From the NCBI GenBank assembly GCA_004369045.1, contig ML213503.1:2955697-3019696 (forward strand): 64,000 nucleotides of DNA, in the 5' to 3' direction. The position numbers and the translations under genes are program-made. Shown here piece after piece: positions 35,088 through 45,449 of the stretch. Source of the DNA: Heliocybe sulcata. Lineage: Eukaryota; Basidiomycota; Agaricomycetes; Gloeophyllales; Gloeophyllaceae. Under the pieces are notes generated by a model. That model was not told the origin of the DNA and ran no database searches. It saw nothing but the letters and a program-made list of their open reading frames with translations. Position 1 is the first letter of the stretch, and each line of letters begins with the position of its first letter.

Positions 35088-35200
35088 GGTCCCATGATTC
35101 TGTTATTCTTGTAAAATGCCACAGACGGCGTGGTGGCGCGGTCCATGTACAACGTGCTCTCCGATTACAGTCAAATGCTGGCAGCGGATATGTGTTGATG

Positions 35201-36434
35201 TCAAAGATTATGGATAGGAAGGAGCCGAGATAGCGTCAGAGATTGTCGACATAGTGGACATTCCGGCTGTAAAAGCAGGTGAATCCCCTTCCGTTACTCG
35301 AAGTCAAATAGACATACCTTCTCTCTCCCCCAACCTACTATACAATCCCAACAGAACAAATGCCCGCACTCTGTCGCACAACTCGCCGTTCTCTCCTCCA
35401 GACACAGTGTGCAATTCCTCCCTGATCGGAGCTCCGCAGGAATAGTAGCCATATCCAAGACGGTCCTGTCGTCCTCCTCCGCTGGCAACACAGGTTTGCT
35501 GTCAGGGTCGATGGGTCCTAGCATGGTCGAGACCGCACGATCGTCGATGAAGGCTTCATTCAGAGCGTCAACAGACTGTTTGCCTTTGGCTGCGGCAGTG
35601 GACTTCGATTCGCTCGCTCGGAGGGCCCGGATGGAAGTGATGCCTCGGTATAGTAATCGAACCGCAAGGAGGATACCGAGAAGAGCGTACGAAGGCGGTC
35701 TTGTTCGAGGGTCTTCCGGGATGGATGACAGCTAAGGCGGTGTTCGGACTGAGCAGGACATTGGAGCACATGAGCGGAGGACGCACCTGCCGGATCCCCA
35801 GCAACCTCTTCGAGAGATCATAATACGTCCCGCGCAAGTAGAATATTGCAAGATTGATCTCAGAAAGGACCTCCAGCGCGATGGGGAGCCTCCGCAATAC
35901 GACCGATACTGTAGACGAGCTGCCCTGTAATGCTGACCCGAAGCGTGCGAGAAGGTACGACGGCAGGGCGGGTAATAAGATGAGGGCTGCTCTGAGCTGC
36001 ACCGAAGGCGATCTGTGCGTGGTTGAAGAGTGCTGCCATATGTCTGTGTACTCCTCTCCGAGTGTCTGGACCGCTGACGCGGAATTAGCAGCAGCCCTGC
36101 CTTCAGAGGCTCGGTACGCACCTCGGCCAGTGGTCAGACCATAGTACAGTAGCTTCACCCCTAGCTCAATCTCCTTGTCCCATCGAGTTAGCCATCTTGT
36201 TCCTATGTATTAGAAGTTCAGAGCAGGTATTAGGCGAGGAAGGTTGCGGAATTACCGAGCCATGCCCGCAGGGCATTCTCTGTCTGCTCCTTCAACGACA
36301 GAACATGGAACAAGTCCCGCTGATTGGCACGGACTGCAAAACACGTTCAGAGATCGAAAATGGGGCTCTGAAGTTACGAACGCACTCGTCTGAGCCTGCT
36401 GGGCACGAGGGAAGGAGGGAAATGATGATGACAT
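35201..36434 (-). CDS. PEX10: Peroxisome biogenesis factor 10 (RING E3 ligase)
   Basis: Six exons. The N-terminus '[16 protein letters not shown]' leads into the Pex2/Pex12 domain: '[25 protein letters not shown]', '[22 protein letters not shown]' and '[10 protein letters not shown]'. Then come membrane segments ('[20 protein letters not shown]', '[16 protein letters not shown]') and a C-terminal C3HC4 RING (CTLC...CGHLFCWDC...CPLC). Pex10 with Pex2 and Pex12 forms the ligase channel in the peroxisomal membrane that ubiquitinates the receptor Pex5. Introns are about 50-57 nt, and the final one splits the RING just before 'PECPLC'. Its start codon is only 61 bp from that of MGR2. Confidence 0.93.
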
Positions 36435-36495
36435 GGTAAGCGATCGGACGCGCCGCGGCTAAAGTTCCTTTTGGTCTCTTTTCACCACAACCACC
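36435..36495. promoter_or_regulatory. 61-bp bidirectional promoter between PEX10 and MGR2
   Basis: The two ATGs face away from each other across only 61 bp, so both transcripts must start inside this stretch or inside the partner's first exon. No TATA is seen. Confidence 0.55.
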
Positions 36496-37065
36496 ATGGC
36501 GTACCCGACGCGCCCGCAGGAGCCAACGGTATGGCAGAAAAGTAAGTGACTTTCAAAACAAAATATGGGAGAGCCTGATTATAGCGGTTTTGCTCAGTGA
36601 AGTGGGTTTATGATTATGGGAGACATAGTTCGGATCTGAGAGTTTCTGCAGGATGGGCGCGATGATGGGTTGTGGTGTCGGTCTTACCATCGGGTTTATA
36701 TTTGGGTCGTATAGCATTATGAGGTGCGCGAATAACTTGCCTTACGATGAACGTCACTGATACATGCATGATGAACAGAGGAGGAGCGGGCCCGAGAGGC
36801 TTTGTTGCCACTCTGTCGCAGTACATGCTCAGCAGCGCTGCTACTTTCTCTTTCTTCCTTGCTATCGGTTCAGTACGTGTTCAAATTTTTTGGTTGTTCA
36901 CTCTGCATCTTACTGAGTCCGGTACAGGTTATCCGAAGCGACTCTGTCTTGCCTCCGCACATGGAGGCTGCTCGTCTGCAACTTCTGTCGCCGGCTATCC
37001 GATCAAGAGCAGACGGTGCCGCTCTAATTAAGGCTAGGTGGGAGGCCGAAAAGAGGCAACATTGA
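36496..37065 (+). CDS. MGR2: Mgr2/Romo1-family subunit of the TIM23 translocase
   Basis: Five exons encode about 125 residues. The core 'MGAMMGCGVGLTIGFIFGSY...RGGAGPRGFVATLSQYMLSSAATFSFFLAIGSVIRSD' matches yeast Mgr2 and animal Romo1: two transmembrane helices with glycine-rich faces. Mgr2 seals the lateral gate of TIM23 in the inner mitochondrial membrane. Keeping the frame from 'MAYPTRPQEPTVWQK' into this core requires a 4-nt exon (TGAA, 36598-36601) between a 56-nt and a 50-nt intron, both with good splice ends. The result 'WQKMKMG' matches the yeast 'WDKFKMG'. The C-terminal extension beyond 'VIRSD' (about 42 residues) is longer than in yeast. Confidence 0.88.
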
Positions 37066-37328
37066 GGTTGTCCTCTATCAGTGACGCCTTATATCCAGCG
37101 TCGATGAAGGCGCTGGAACAGAAGGTCGTATGGAACTGGTCCAGCTGGGACGTGACGGGTGCCGCCCTGCTCCTTGCGTAACCCTTCGGTGTGTCAGCTG
37201 CTCGTAGCAAGCTGCAACCTTGTATTATTAGTGGTGCATATTAACACGATGTTCCAAGCAGCGACTAGAGAACCGTTGAGTGCTCTATAATCCGTAAGTA
37301 AAGAACACGAGCGAGCCTATGGTCCGGC

Positions 37329-37737
37329 TCAGCTTGTACTTGTACCCTGTGCTGGATCCTTTGTCGGCTTGGTTTCCTTGTCGACATTGCTCAGGCCAAG
37401 GTTCTTCCATTCATCCCTTTGCATGAGACCCCTGCCGCGGACATCAGACTCATTGAACTTCAATAAAACATTGCTACACGACGCACTTGTTCATACGACA
37501 TTCCAAATATGCTTTATTCAGATGTCGGCAAGGTGTAGAACTGTTTGCATTATTTCGCAAGCAGTTCGCGTACGCCATCATCTGGTCTCTGCATTCTCCT
37601 AGTATACAAGTCAGAAGCCCTTCCCTCGTAGTAGCCTCATTCGTGCACAGACCATAGTGGTCCAAGGGAAAGGAACCACGATCAGGTGGTGTGACCTGGA
37701 AGCCAGTCGAGATGGAAGGCGGTCGTCCGAAAGACAT
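37329..37737 (-). CDS. COX19: Cytochrome c oxidase assembly protein Cox19
   Basis: Three exons encode about 100 residues. The start 'MSFGRPPSISTGFQVTPPDRGSFPLDHYG' is the Cox19 signature. The twin CX9C motifs are exact: C-RDQMMAYAN-C and C-RHLNKAYLE-C. The tail 'RMNKGLMQRDEWKNLGL' is also typical. Cox19 is imported by the Mia40 relay into the intermembrane space and helps copper delivery to cytochrome c oxidase. The first intron has a GTCTGT donor, weaker than its neighbours; the second (GTGCGT..CAG) joins 'MNK' to 'GLM'. Confidence 0.93.
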
Positions 37738-37966
37738 GGATGCTCGAGAGAGAGAATTCGGAATGCATCGTTCGGACGAGGCACTCGGAGGTGGCCCGGC
37801 ACCACGAGCCGAGCCAATCCGCGCCCGAGTTGACTGGCTTTAGGCCTTTTCCGTTCATCGGTGGCTGCAGCGCACCCGTCTGACCCTTGCAATTCGGAAT
37901 TGCTAACATCATTCGGAATTCGCGAGTTGCCAGGAGTATATATTCTATTGGACTGCTAAGACGGTC

Positions 37967-39076
37967 CTAAGCTTTCCTTTTGCCCTTCTTCGACCGGCTC
38001 GGATTTTGTCCCTCTGACTTATCGCTGTCGTTCTCCTCCTGCGTCGATGGTCCCACCGTCTTCTCTTCTGGGTCGGACGGACTGAGGTCTGGCATGGCTC
38101 CTCCCACAGTCTTGCTCTTCAGTACAATGATCTCCTTTAGCCACCCGTTCTCTCGTCTCAGCTCTGCAGCCTCTCGTTCTAGGTCCTCTGCTCTACCTGT
38201 CAAGTCTGATACCGATCTCTCCAGGTTCAAGACCTTCTGCTTCTTCTTGATCCTAAAACGGGCTGCAAATGGTCAGGGTCGTACGAGTCGTCGCGGCAGT
38301 GAGAAACTCACCGGAAGCTGCCGTATTCCTGCGACGCTTGTCGTCTGCTAACGCTTGTCTCTCCGCTTCTGTGAGGTCTCGAGTGTCCTGAGGTGAATCC
38401 GCTCTCTCTGTCGAAGGCGTCGGAGAAGGCCTGCGATCTGAGGTGGAGCCTCCCGGGGTCTCTCTTGGAAATGTGGGTTGCTGGCCGAAGATGTGAGGCG
38501 CAGGGACTACGGGCGACTGAGAGTGATACCCCGCTGCGGTGTTGCCCCACTGCCCGGTTGCCGGGGAACCTTGCAGCCACGAGAGTGCGAAGAGTGGGTC
38601 CAGGCTGGGCGGGGGCATCTGCATCTGCATCTGATGCATTTGTCCAGTCCCTTGTAGGTGAGGATATGTGGCTTCCAGGGTGCGCAGTGCTCTCGTGAAT
38701 TGTTCGTAAGCCTCCTGAGGGTTGACGGGTTGTCCGGGTCCCGGTACTGGAGGTCCAAAGGCCTGTGCCAGTGGTGGTAACGAGGGCATACTCTGGTTGG
38801 AATGCTGTCGGTCGAGGGTCAGTGCTCCGGTCGGAATGCAATTCAAGCTGGATTTACCGTAGTCATCTGAGCGGGGAGTTGCGATGCAGTTGTGGCGGCC
38901 CTTCGTCGTGGCTGCGAACGCTTCTGTGTGGAATTGCCCCTGCTACTCCCCTCGCCCTGGTTATTGTTCGGTCCTTGGTCCATAGTGAAGGAGAAGGTCA
39001 AGCTCTCCCAGAAGTCCGCGTCTAATTGCGCTGCAGAGTCGAGGGGTTCGAGGTCTCGCATTGATGCCTCCTGCAT
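37967..39076 (-). CDS. bZIP transcription factor, Cys-3/Met4-like
   Basis: Three exons (39076-38858, 38804-38312, 38262-37967) give 335 residues. The N-terminal 250 residues are Pro/Gln/Ser-rich with a 'QMHQMQMQMP' run. The bZIP lies at about 225-290: basic region 'KRRRNTAASARFRIKKKQK', then a leucine zipper. This basic region (N-T-A-A-S-A-R-F-R) is that of fungal Cys-3/Met4/Met28 factors, which switch on sulphur assimilation. The last intron sits inside the basic region at 'AAS|A', a conserved place in this family. A sulphur role is inferred from the motif only. The start may instead be the second Met (MRDLEPL). Confidence 0.87.
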
Positions 39077-40255
39077 CCTCGGGAGCGGCGAAGAAGCGTG
39101 TTTCCCCTAAAGCATGCGAATATCGTAACTTGGTTGTTGATCCCCATGTCGGGATGTGTAGGTTAGAGGTCAGGATGGCGTAGATAAGAATAATTCGCAA
39201 TAGGATAGAGCGATGGCGAGCGTTAGCGCAACTGTGGCGACACTCGTGACCGCCACAGCGCTGCGCTCTGCCTTCGTTTTCAGATCGAACGCATTCCGTT
39301 GGCAGCTCATTGGCAGCTGCTGCTGAGGCTTCCAGTCAGTCAAGGGGGAGATATCATATGGGTGTGTCTCGATATCGCGAAATTAGAATGGCTTTGGTGG
39401 CGACCACTCTCGAACGTTTGCCGACCTGGATTCTGTCAGGTTCTGACTCTGCAAGGGAATCTTCTTGTCTTCTTACTGTATGGATGGCGACTCCGACATC
39501 GCATCTGTAAGCCATGCATATCTTGCGCCACTTTCAAGTTCTCTACCTTCGTCATGCGTACTCGCCAATCGTCAGGTATATATGTATTTCGCTGTGGGCC
39601 TTACGATGTCTCTCTGGGATTTGATACGACGATACTACACGCGAGAGGCACACGCGTAAGAGACATTTAATCACAACATGGCATGGTTCTCTGCACGGTA
39701 TGTCTAGACCTACGTTTCCTGTCGGGGCTATCAAGAAGCATCACGTTTTGTCCTCCATTATCTCCAACACTGGGGTGGATTGAGACGCTATACCCCTGCT
39801 TGGTCCGCATAACAGAAGTCGATGCCGATGGTCTACGTCCCCCAAACCACTGCTGTTACAGGGTCATCGACATCTTCCGCGCCGGTCGCTAGTTTCCCGG
39901 GCAAGTCCGGCGGCGTGTAATAATGGTGCTCCTGTTGGCAGTACTGTGCTCCATTCAGTCTCGTTGCAGGGGTGGTGTAGGATATTTTCGCGGTTCAGGT
40001 TCGTCCTTCTTGTCGCTATGCTCTGCGTACGCAAGCAGTTGGAGGGGTTAGAGCGCCTGTGTGGCGTCCTTCTGAACGCCGGCGATATTAAACCACGTGG
40101 CGGCGCCTATACCAATACAGCCCCGCGAAAGGTCATGCGCCCCGCCGATCTAATCCGTATTGGAACGCCCGGCAGTCTGTCATGGGACGCAGCGAACCTC
40201 GCCGAACTTAAAGAGCAAACACCATCAGAATTTCAAAGATGTACGCGACCCACTC
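39077..40255. other. Intergenic region, no gene seen
   Basis: Open frames here are short, overlap on several frames and resemble nothing I know. Confidence 0.4.
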
Positions 40256-41841
40256 ATGCCTCACGTCCACAACGGCGCAAAAGTACTCGTCACTGGTGAG
40301 TCTTATCGGATAGCGTACCCCGCGGGGCTCACTCTGGGGTGATACAGGTGCAAGCGGGTTCATTGGATCATGGGTCGTACGGTATCTCCTCGAACGGGAT
40401 TACGTCGTCCGCGCGGCAGTGAGGAGTCCGGAAAAGGGAGAGTATATGAAGAGGCTACACGAAAGTTACGGTGATTACTTCGAGTACGTGGTGGTCCCAG
40501 ACGCAAGCACGGTGAGCCCCTTCTTTGGACACCCCGCTCATATTGTTAATCTACCAGAATCTCCGGCCGGACGTAGTCTGGGGCATTCGACGATGTTCTG
40601 GAGGGCATTGACGCTGTCGAGCACCACGCAGCTCCTATCACCGATGATCCCGACGGTAGGCAACCACCGTGTCGCAACGAACCATACACAGAACTGATGT
40701 ACGGGCAGATTTTGTAGACGCCGCTATCAGCGGCACAACATCTCTTATGGAAAGTATATTGAGATATGGGTACGTTGGTGCCGTAACCTTCCGTCAGCTG
40801 GCAAGCATTAATAGCAGCACGCCTCACAGGCGCTCTGTAAAGCGTGTAATCGTCACCTCTTCTGGTGCGGCCCTAGTGGAACCCACCAAAGAACCCGGCT
40901 ACGTTTACACCGAAGTCCGTACTGATTTGATTTCTCGATTTCACAGAGCTCTAACTATATTCTGTTAATAGGCCGATTGGGGAGACTACTCCGTGAGGGA
41001 AGTCCAGCTGAAAGGAGCGAAAGCGGATACAGTGCAGAAATACAGAGCTTCCAAGACCCTGGCTGAGAGAGCGGCTTGGGACTTTGTCGATGCACATAAA
41101 GATAAGATAACATGGGATTTAGTTACCGTACTCCCGACTATAGTAAGTGAATCGTTTATATGATCTTGGTTGGGTGACGCAGATGGTTGGTCCTCAGGTT
41201 TATGGCGTGCGTGTTCAAGAATTGTATCGAGACGGTGGACTACTGACGGGGCTGGATTCTCTAGCCTGTTATACACCAGGTACGGACATATGCATCCGAC
41301 GGGAGTCTTTAGACTAACCATATGCCGCGACAGACGGAATCGCTACAAGATGTAAACTATTCAAATCAGCTGTTGTACAACTCTATTCTACACGAACGTT
41401 CGCCAAGCGATATCGGCGGTAATTGGGTGGACGTACGGGATGTGGCGGAGATCCATGTCGACTTGCTTGAAAAGAGGAGCGCTGCGGGCGAGAGATACAT
41501 AGTCTCTGCAGGTATGCACTCGTATACGGCTCAGTCACGGAGGTCGTCTAACGGATAGCATAAGGTGTCCACTCATGGCAAGAACTCTGTGAGTCCAAGC
41601 GATCCCGGTCCCTAGGACAGGTTTCCTCATTACCAACGCGCATATGACAGACGACCTACTGAACGCCTCGATCCCGCCAATCGAAGGTATTCCTCGCGGC
41701 GAATTTGGGAACTACACCCGAGGACGGCCACCATACGTTTTCTCGTCACTGAAAGTGATAAAGTTGCTCGGCTTCAGGTTCAGAGCCTTGGGAGAGTCCG
41801 CGCGCGACGCAATCACATCAATACGAGAACGAGGCTTCTGA
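40256..41841 (+). CDS. NAD(P)-dependent epimerase/ketoreductase (GRE2 / dihydroflavonol-reductase type)
   Basis: About ten exons. The Rossmann loop is '[13 protein letters not shown]', split after 'VTG' by the first intron. It is followed by '[22 protein letters not shown]', '[18 protein letters not shown]', '[16 protein letters not shown]', the catalytic Y-R-A-S-K in '[14 protein letters not shown]', and '[17 protein letters not shown]'. The extended-SDR family reduces aldehydes and ketones such as methylglyoxal and aryl aldehydes, using NADPH. Two consecutive exons of 15 nt (41183-41197 and 41265-41279) encode 'MVGPQ' and 'PVIHQ', restoring the conserved G-P-x-I-H region. All catalytic parts are present; the substrate is unknown. 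Confidence 0.85.
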
Positions 41842-42474
41842 GGTCATGTGTTCCTGCGAGATTATTCAGCGACGTCGTGCATATTCTCCGCGTGCTGATT
41901 CTTATTTTCTTGCGGTCGTACTCTGCGAACTCTTTCTAGGCCAACGTTCGGTGTGCATAACACGACATCTGATCCGTCTATTCCATTGTACAGAATTAAT
42001 GTTCGGATATCCCTACCAGAGCGCTAATTCAATACACTGCTGCATGAGCGCATGCTTCAGGCCCATGGCCATCGATCACGTGTTACGCTAGTGTTGAACG
42101 TTGAATCCCACACGGTGCTTCGATCATGCTCGCTCGTCCACGAACGCGAGCCTTGCTCCACATATCGAGGAACTTGATAACCTATGAATACCCCGACTTG
42201 ATCTCACAAAAAGGAAAAATCAAGCGTTCGAGGAGAAAGGCATCTGGCACGCTCAGGGTACGCGCGTACCGCCAGGCGCGAGCGTAGGATGGAGCAAGAG
42301 TATCGCCAAGTGATATACTCTTCCCTAATAAGCGCTTCGAGGTGACTTGCACTTTGCTGCACATATTCCCAAAGGTCTCCTCTGTACTTCAAAACCCGTA
42401 AATTGTCTCGGAGCAATCACATAGGAATCCGTTGTACAAGTCTCCCTTTGGCCTCACTTCTTTCTTTGCAGTCC
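41842..42474. other. Convergent intergenic region
   Basis: 3' ends of the ketoreductase and NPL4 genes. A short minus-strand open frame (42416-42204) has no recognisable features. Confidence 0.45.
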
Positions 42475-44722
42475 TTAGTTCAGCGGCAGACCACATATAT
42501 CACAGTCGCCCGTCGTATGCGTGTTCTCGAACGTGCAATGCGGGCATACTTTGCCTGCAGCGCTTGCGCCGCCGTCGTCGAACTGGTCGAACACCTCCGC
42601 CGGTATGTCCTCGTCCATCGCGGTTAACGGCGCCAGAGGAGGAGGTGACGCTGCCGGTCGACGAGGGACTGTAGAACAAAGTTGAGGAACAATAAGAGGG
42701 GCTCAGACACGAAAAGCACCACGTACGAGCTGTCTCCCTCGCGAATGTCATGAGTGTGTTCCAGCTCTCCGTTCGAAGCAAGCTATCCAGGAGCTCAGGG
42801 TCATCCAGGTTGGGTGCAGTTGCCGTCTTGGCAAGCACCTTCAAATCAGCCTGCACCAATGCGCGCGTCACCGCGCAATTCCCTCAGAACAGGAGACTAC
42901 GCACCTCGGAGAACAGCTGCGACGTCCCGAGGAAGGCGACGAGATGCCAGTCGCTCAGGAACTTGAGCAGGTCAGAGCGGCGCTGGTAATCCTTGCTGTG
43001 TGTACCCGGCTCAATCTCGGGCGCTTGCAGGTTGACCAGTGCCCGTAAGACATCCTCGATGCTCTGGTCTTCCAGCCCTGGCCTGTTCTCGATATGGAAC
43101 TTCGTCGAGCGGAAAAGGGGAGACGCATTCGAGGGGAAACCGTGGCTAACCTGCGAAACAAACATCACTCACTGCCCGCTATGCGATCCTGCAGATGACA
43201 GAACTCACGTTGACTAGCAGATACTCCACCGGGAAGCACGGCTTTGCACTCTTCTTCACCTCGATCCCATACTCATTCTTGTATCTGAAGAAAACATCTG
43301 GTACATATCTCGCCGAATCCTGGCTCCTGTCTTCCTTCTTGACGAGCATAGTGCCGGGGTCTACACTGGCTTCAATCATGTCCGCCTCAACCATCGCCAC
43401 CGCCTGCTCAGACACCTGATAAGCGGTAATGTCCAGCGATCCGTCTTCCGTCCCGCTGATGACAGCCGTTACCATCCGCGATGAGAAGTGCCCTGTCGTG
43501 GATGACCGACACGGAGTCGGATTCGCATGCTGCACTGTCGCAGCAAAGATGGTCTCAAGGGAGGACAAGAAGAACGAGTTCGGGTGCCGCTTGTAAACGT
43601 TCTTCGTTCGGTCCTCTGCAGTAGGGTCGATATCAGTGAAGATATACCCTACAATCTGCAGTGGCGTAGTAGCCCCCTTTGCGAGCTCCCGAATGCGCGG
43701 CTCGTCCTCCCACGGCAGGCCGAGCGAAAGCCCGTCGAGCTCTCCCTCCTGCGGCGGCTCATGAATAGCTTCTACAACCGCCTTTATGCCCATAGGCACC
43801 GCATCATAAGGTTCGTAGTGTCCGATCAGCCAACCGAACCGTTGTAGCCCCGTTACACGCCATGCCTGCAAGAAGCGGTCGATGATCTCCGGCGAAGCCA
43901 CTTCTAAATGGTCGACCATCCGGAAAGGCTGTGACTGGAGCGTGATGGCCGAAGGCTGACAGGATGTACAGATCGCCGCAGGCCAGGGCGGGTGGCCGCT
44001 CGGGCAAGGCACCTTGACCTTGTAAGATGATGGAGTGAGCGGGGGCAACTGGGTGGATGTAGTCGCTGCAGACTTTGGCGTGAGCTGGCGGATGTAAGCA
44101 TGGAAGGAGAGATGCTTGATGTTGTGCTCCTGGTGATAGTTAACGTCGTAGGGCTCAAGCGGCATACAGTAGTCGCACATCGCGTTCGGGCCGTGTCTGC
44201 AGAAGCGGGAGTCACGCCCGCGAGGGATCATGCCATCCTTGGAGCGCCAGTACCTGTCCACTGCATCTTCTTGCACTGTCTCCCATGGTCGGTTAGCGCC
44301 GCCGGCTGGAGCTTGGGAGGATGTGGCCGCAGTCGGCTCTGCGGGTGCGGATGTACTTGCAGCAGGACGTGACTGATACCCGACGAAGATCAAGTCGCCA
44401 TGTCTTACAAGAGATACATATCAGTGTTTCTTAATATGAGGTTGTAGTGACGTACTTTAGCCCAAGATTCTGCAGGCTTCTTCCTTTCAGCGTTGACACA
44501 TCTGTTTCGTTACCGCGCGGCTGATTCGAGATTGTTATGCTCGCTGGATCAGCATCCGTGGTGGTGGTAAGTATCTAAAGAAGTATAGGTCCGTTATCAT
44601 CCGATGTTGCGGTGGAAAACTAGTCCGCGCACCTTCTCTACCAATTCTGAGATATCAGCAGTAGGAGCAAACTCGAAACGGAAGTTCCCATCTTTGGACC
44701 GGATACGAATGAGCTGAGGCAT
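42475..44722 (-). CDS. NPL4: Npl4, Cdc48/p97 ubiquitin cofactor, with C-terminal NZF finger
   Basis: About six exons. The N-terminus 'MPQLIRIRSKDGNFRFEF' is the ubiquitin-like domain. The zf-NPL4 domain follows (CRHGPNAMCDYCMPLEPYD), then the large MPN-like region with 'GWLIGHYEPYDAVPMGIKAVVEAI' and 'CRSSTTGHFSSRMVTAVISG'. The 3' end encodes 'CPHCTFENTHTTGDCDIC', an NZF (RanBP2-type) finger with the Thr-Phe pair used to bind ubiquitin. Npl4 pairs with Ufd1 on Cdc48 to unfold ubiquitinated clients in ERAD and chromatin. Yeast Npl4 lacks this finger while animal NPL4 has it. The start at 44722 is chosen by family fit; an ATG four codons upstream is also in frame. Confidence 0.93.
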
Positions 44723-45449
44723 ATGGTTCAGCATATACTCTGCAAAAAGCACAAATAAGAGCTCGCACCATCGTAGGCAGTAAGAGGATGAAATGAGAAG
44801 ATAAGACTGGAAAGCTCGACTCAGCGAAGCCACAAATTACGCGTCGAGCAAGGACGCGTCATGCTGAGTAAGCTAATTGGTACCACAGCGTCGGGTCTTT
44901 TGCACGGCACTGCATTTTTGATGGCTGGTTCGTCGATCTTCCAACCGCCCCGAGCTCCATAAGTACGAAGAATGCTATCAATGACTGATTCGTAGCAGCA
45001 GTCTGATCATAAGTAAGTTTCTTCTTGCGGTTGGAATGAGCCCATCAATGGGATACTTATCATGATCGCTATCCGGTCCACGACGTTCAGCTGTGGACGT
45101 TAACGCTGGCTGATACTGCCCGCAGCAGGCAAGGACCACTGCGCCGTGACGAGAGAAGTGCGTTCTGCACTGATACACGTCGCTGACGGAGTGTAGGACT
45201 TGGACATGTCTATGCGCTTCTCCGGCCAACCACCACCATCTCGACGTCGGCTGCTGATAGTACTGCTGACTTATACACTGTGGTCGATGGTGGTAGCGTG
45301 AGTGTCTGTTCTAGTCTGCGGACACCGAGAAAACGTCATCATTTCATTCCCATGAACTGTAAGATGCAAGACTACGGATCTCTGCTCTGATAACACAACC
45401 GGATGAAGTGGCTAGCGTACACCCAACCTTTCTGTAAAAGAACCTTACA
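44723..45449. other. Intergenic region
   Basis: Lies between the NPL4 start and the end of an ABCD transporter remnant. I looked on the minus strand for the missing nucleotide-binding domain (Walker A, LSGGE) and saw none. Confidence 0.5.

Noticed and set aside
35088-35200. A sixth SmE exon after an intron starting at 35079
   Set aside because: It would add an untypical Trp/Cys-rich tail and run towards the PEX10 3' end. The TGA at 35085 gives a normal-length SmE.
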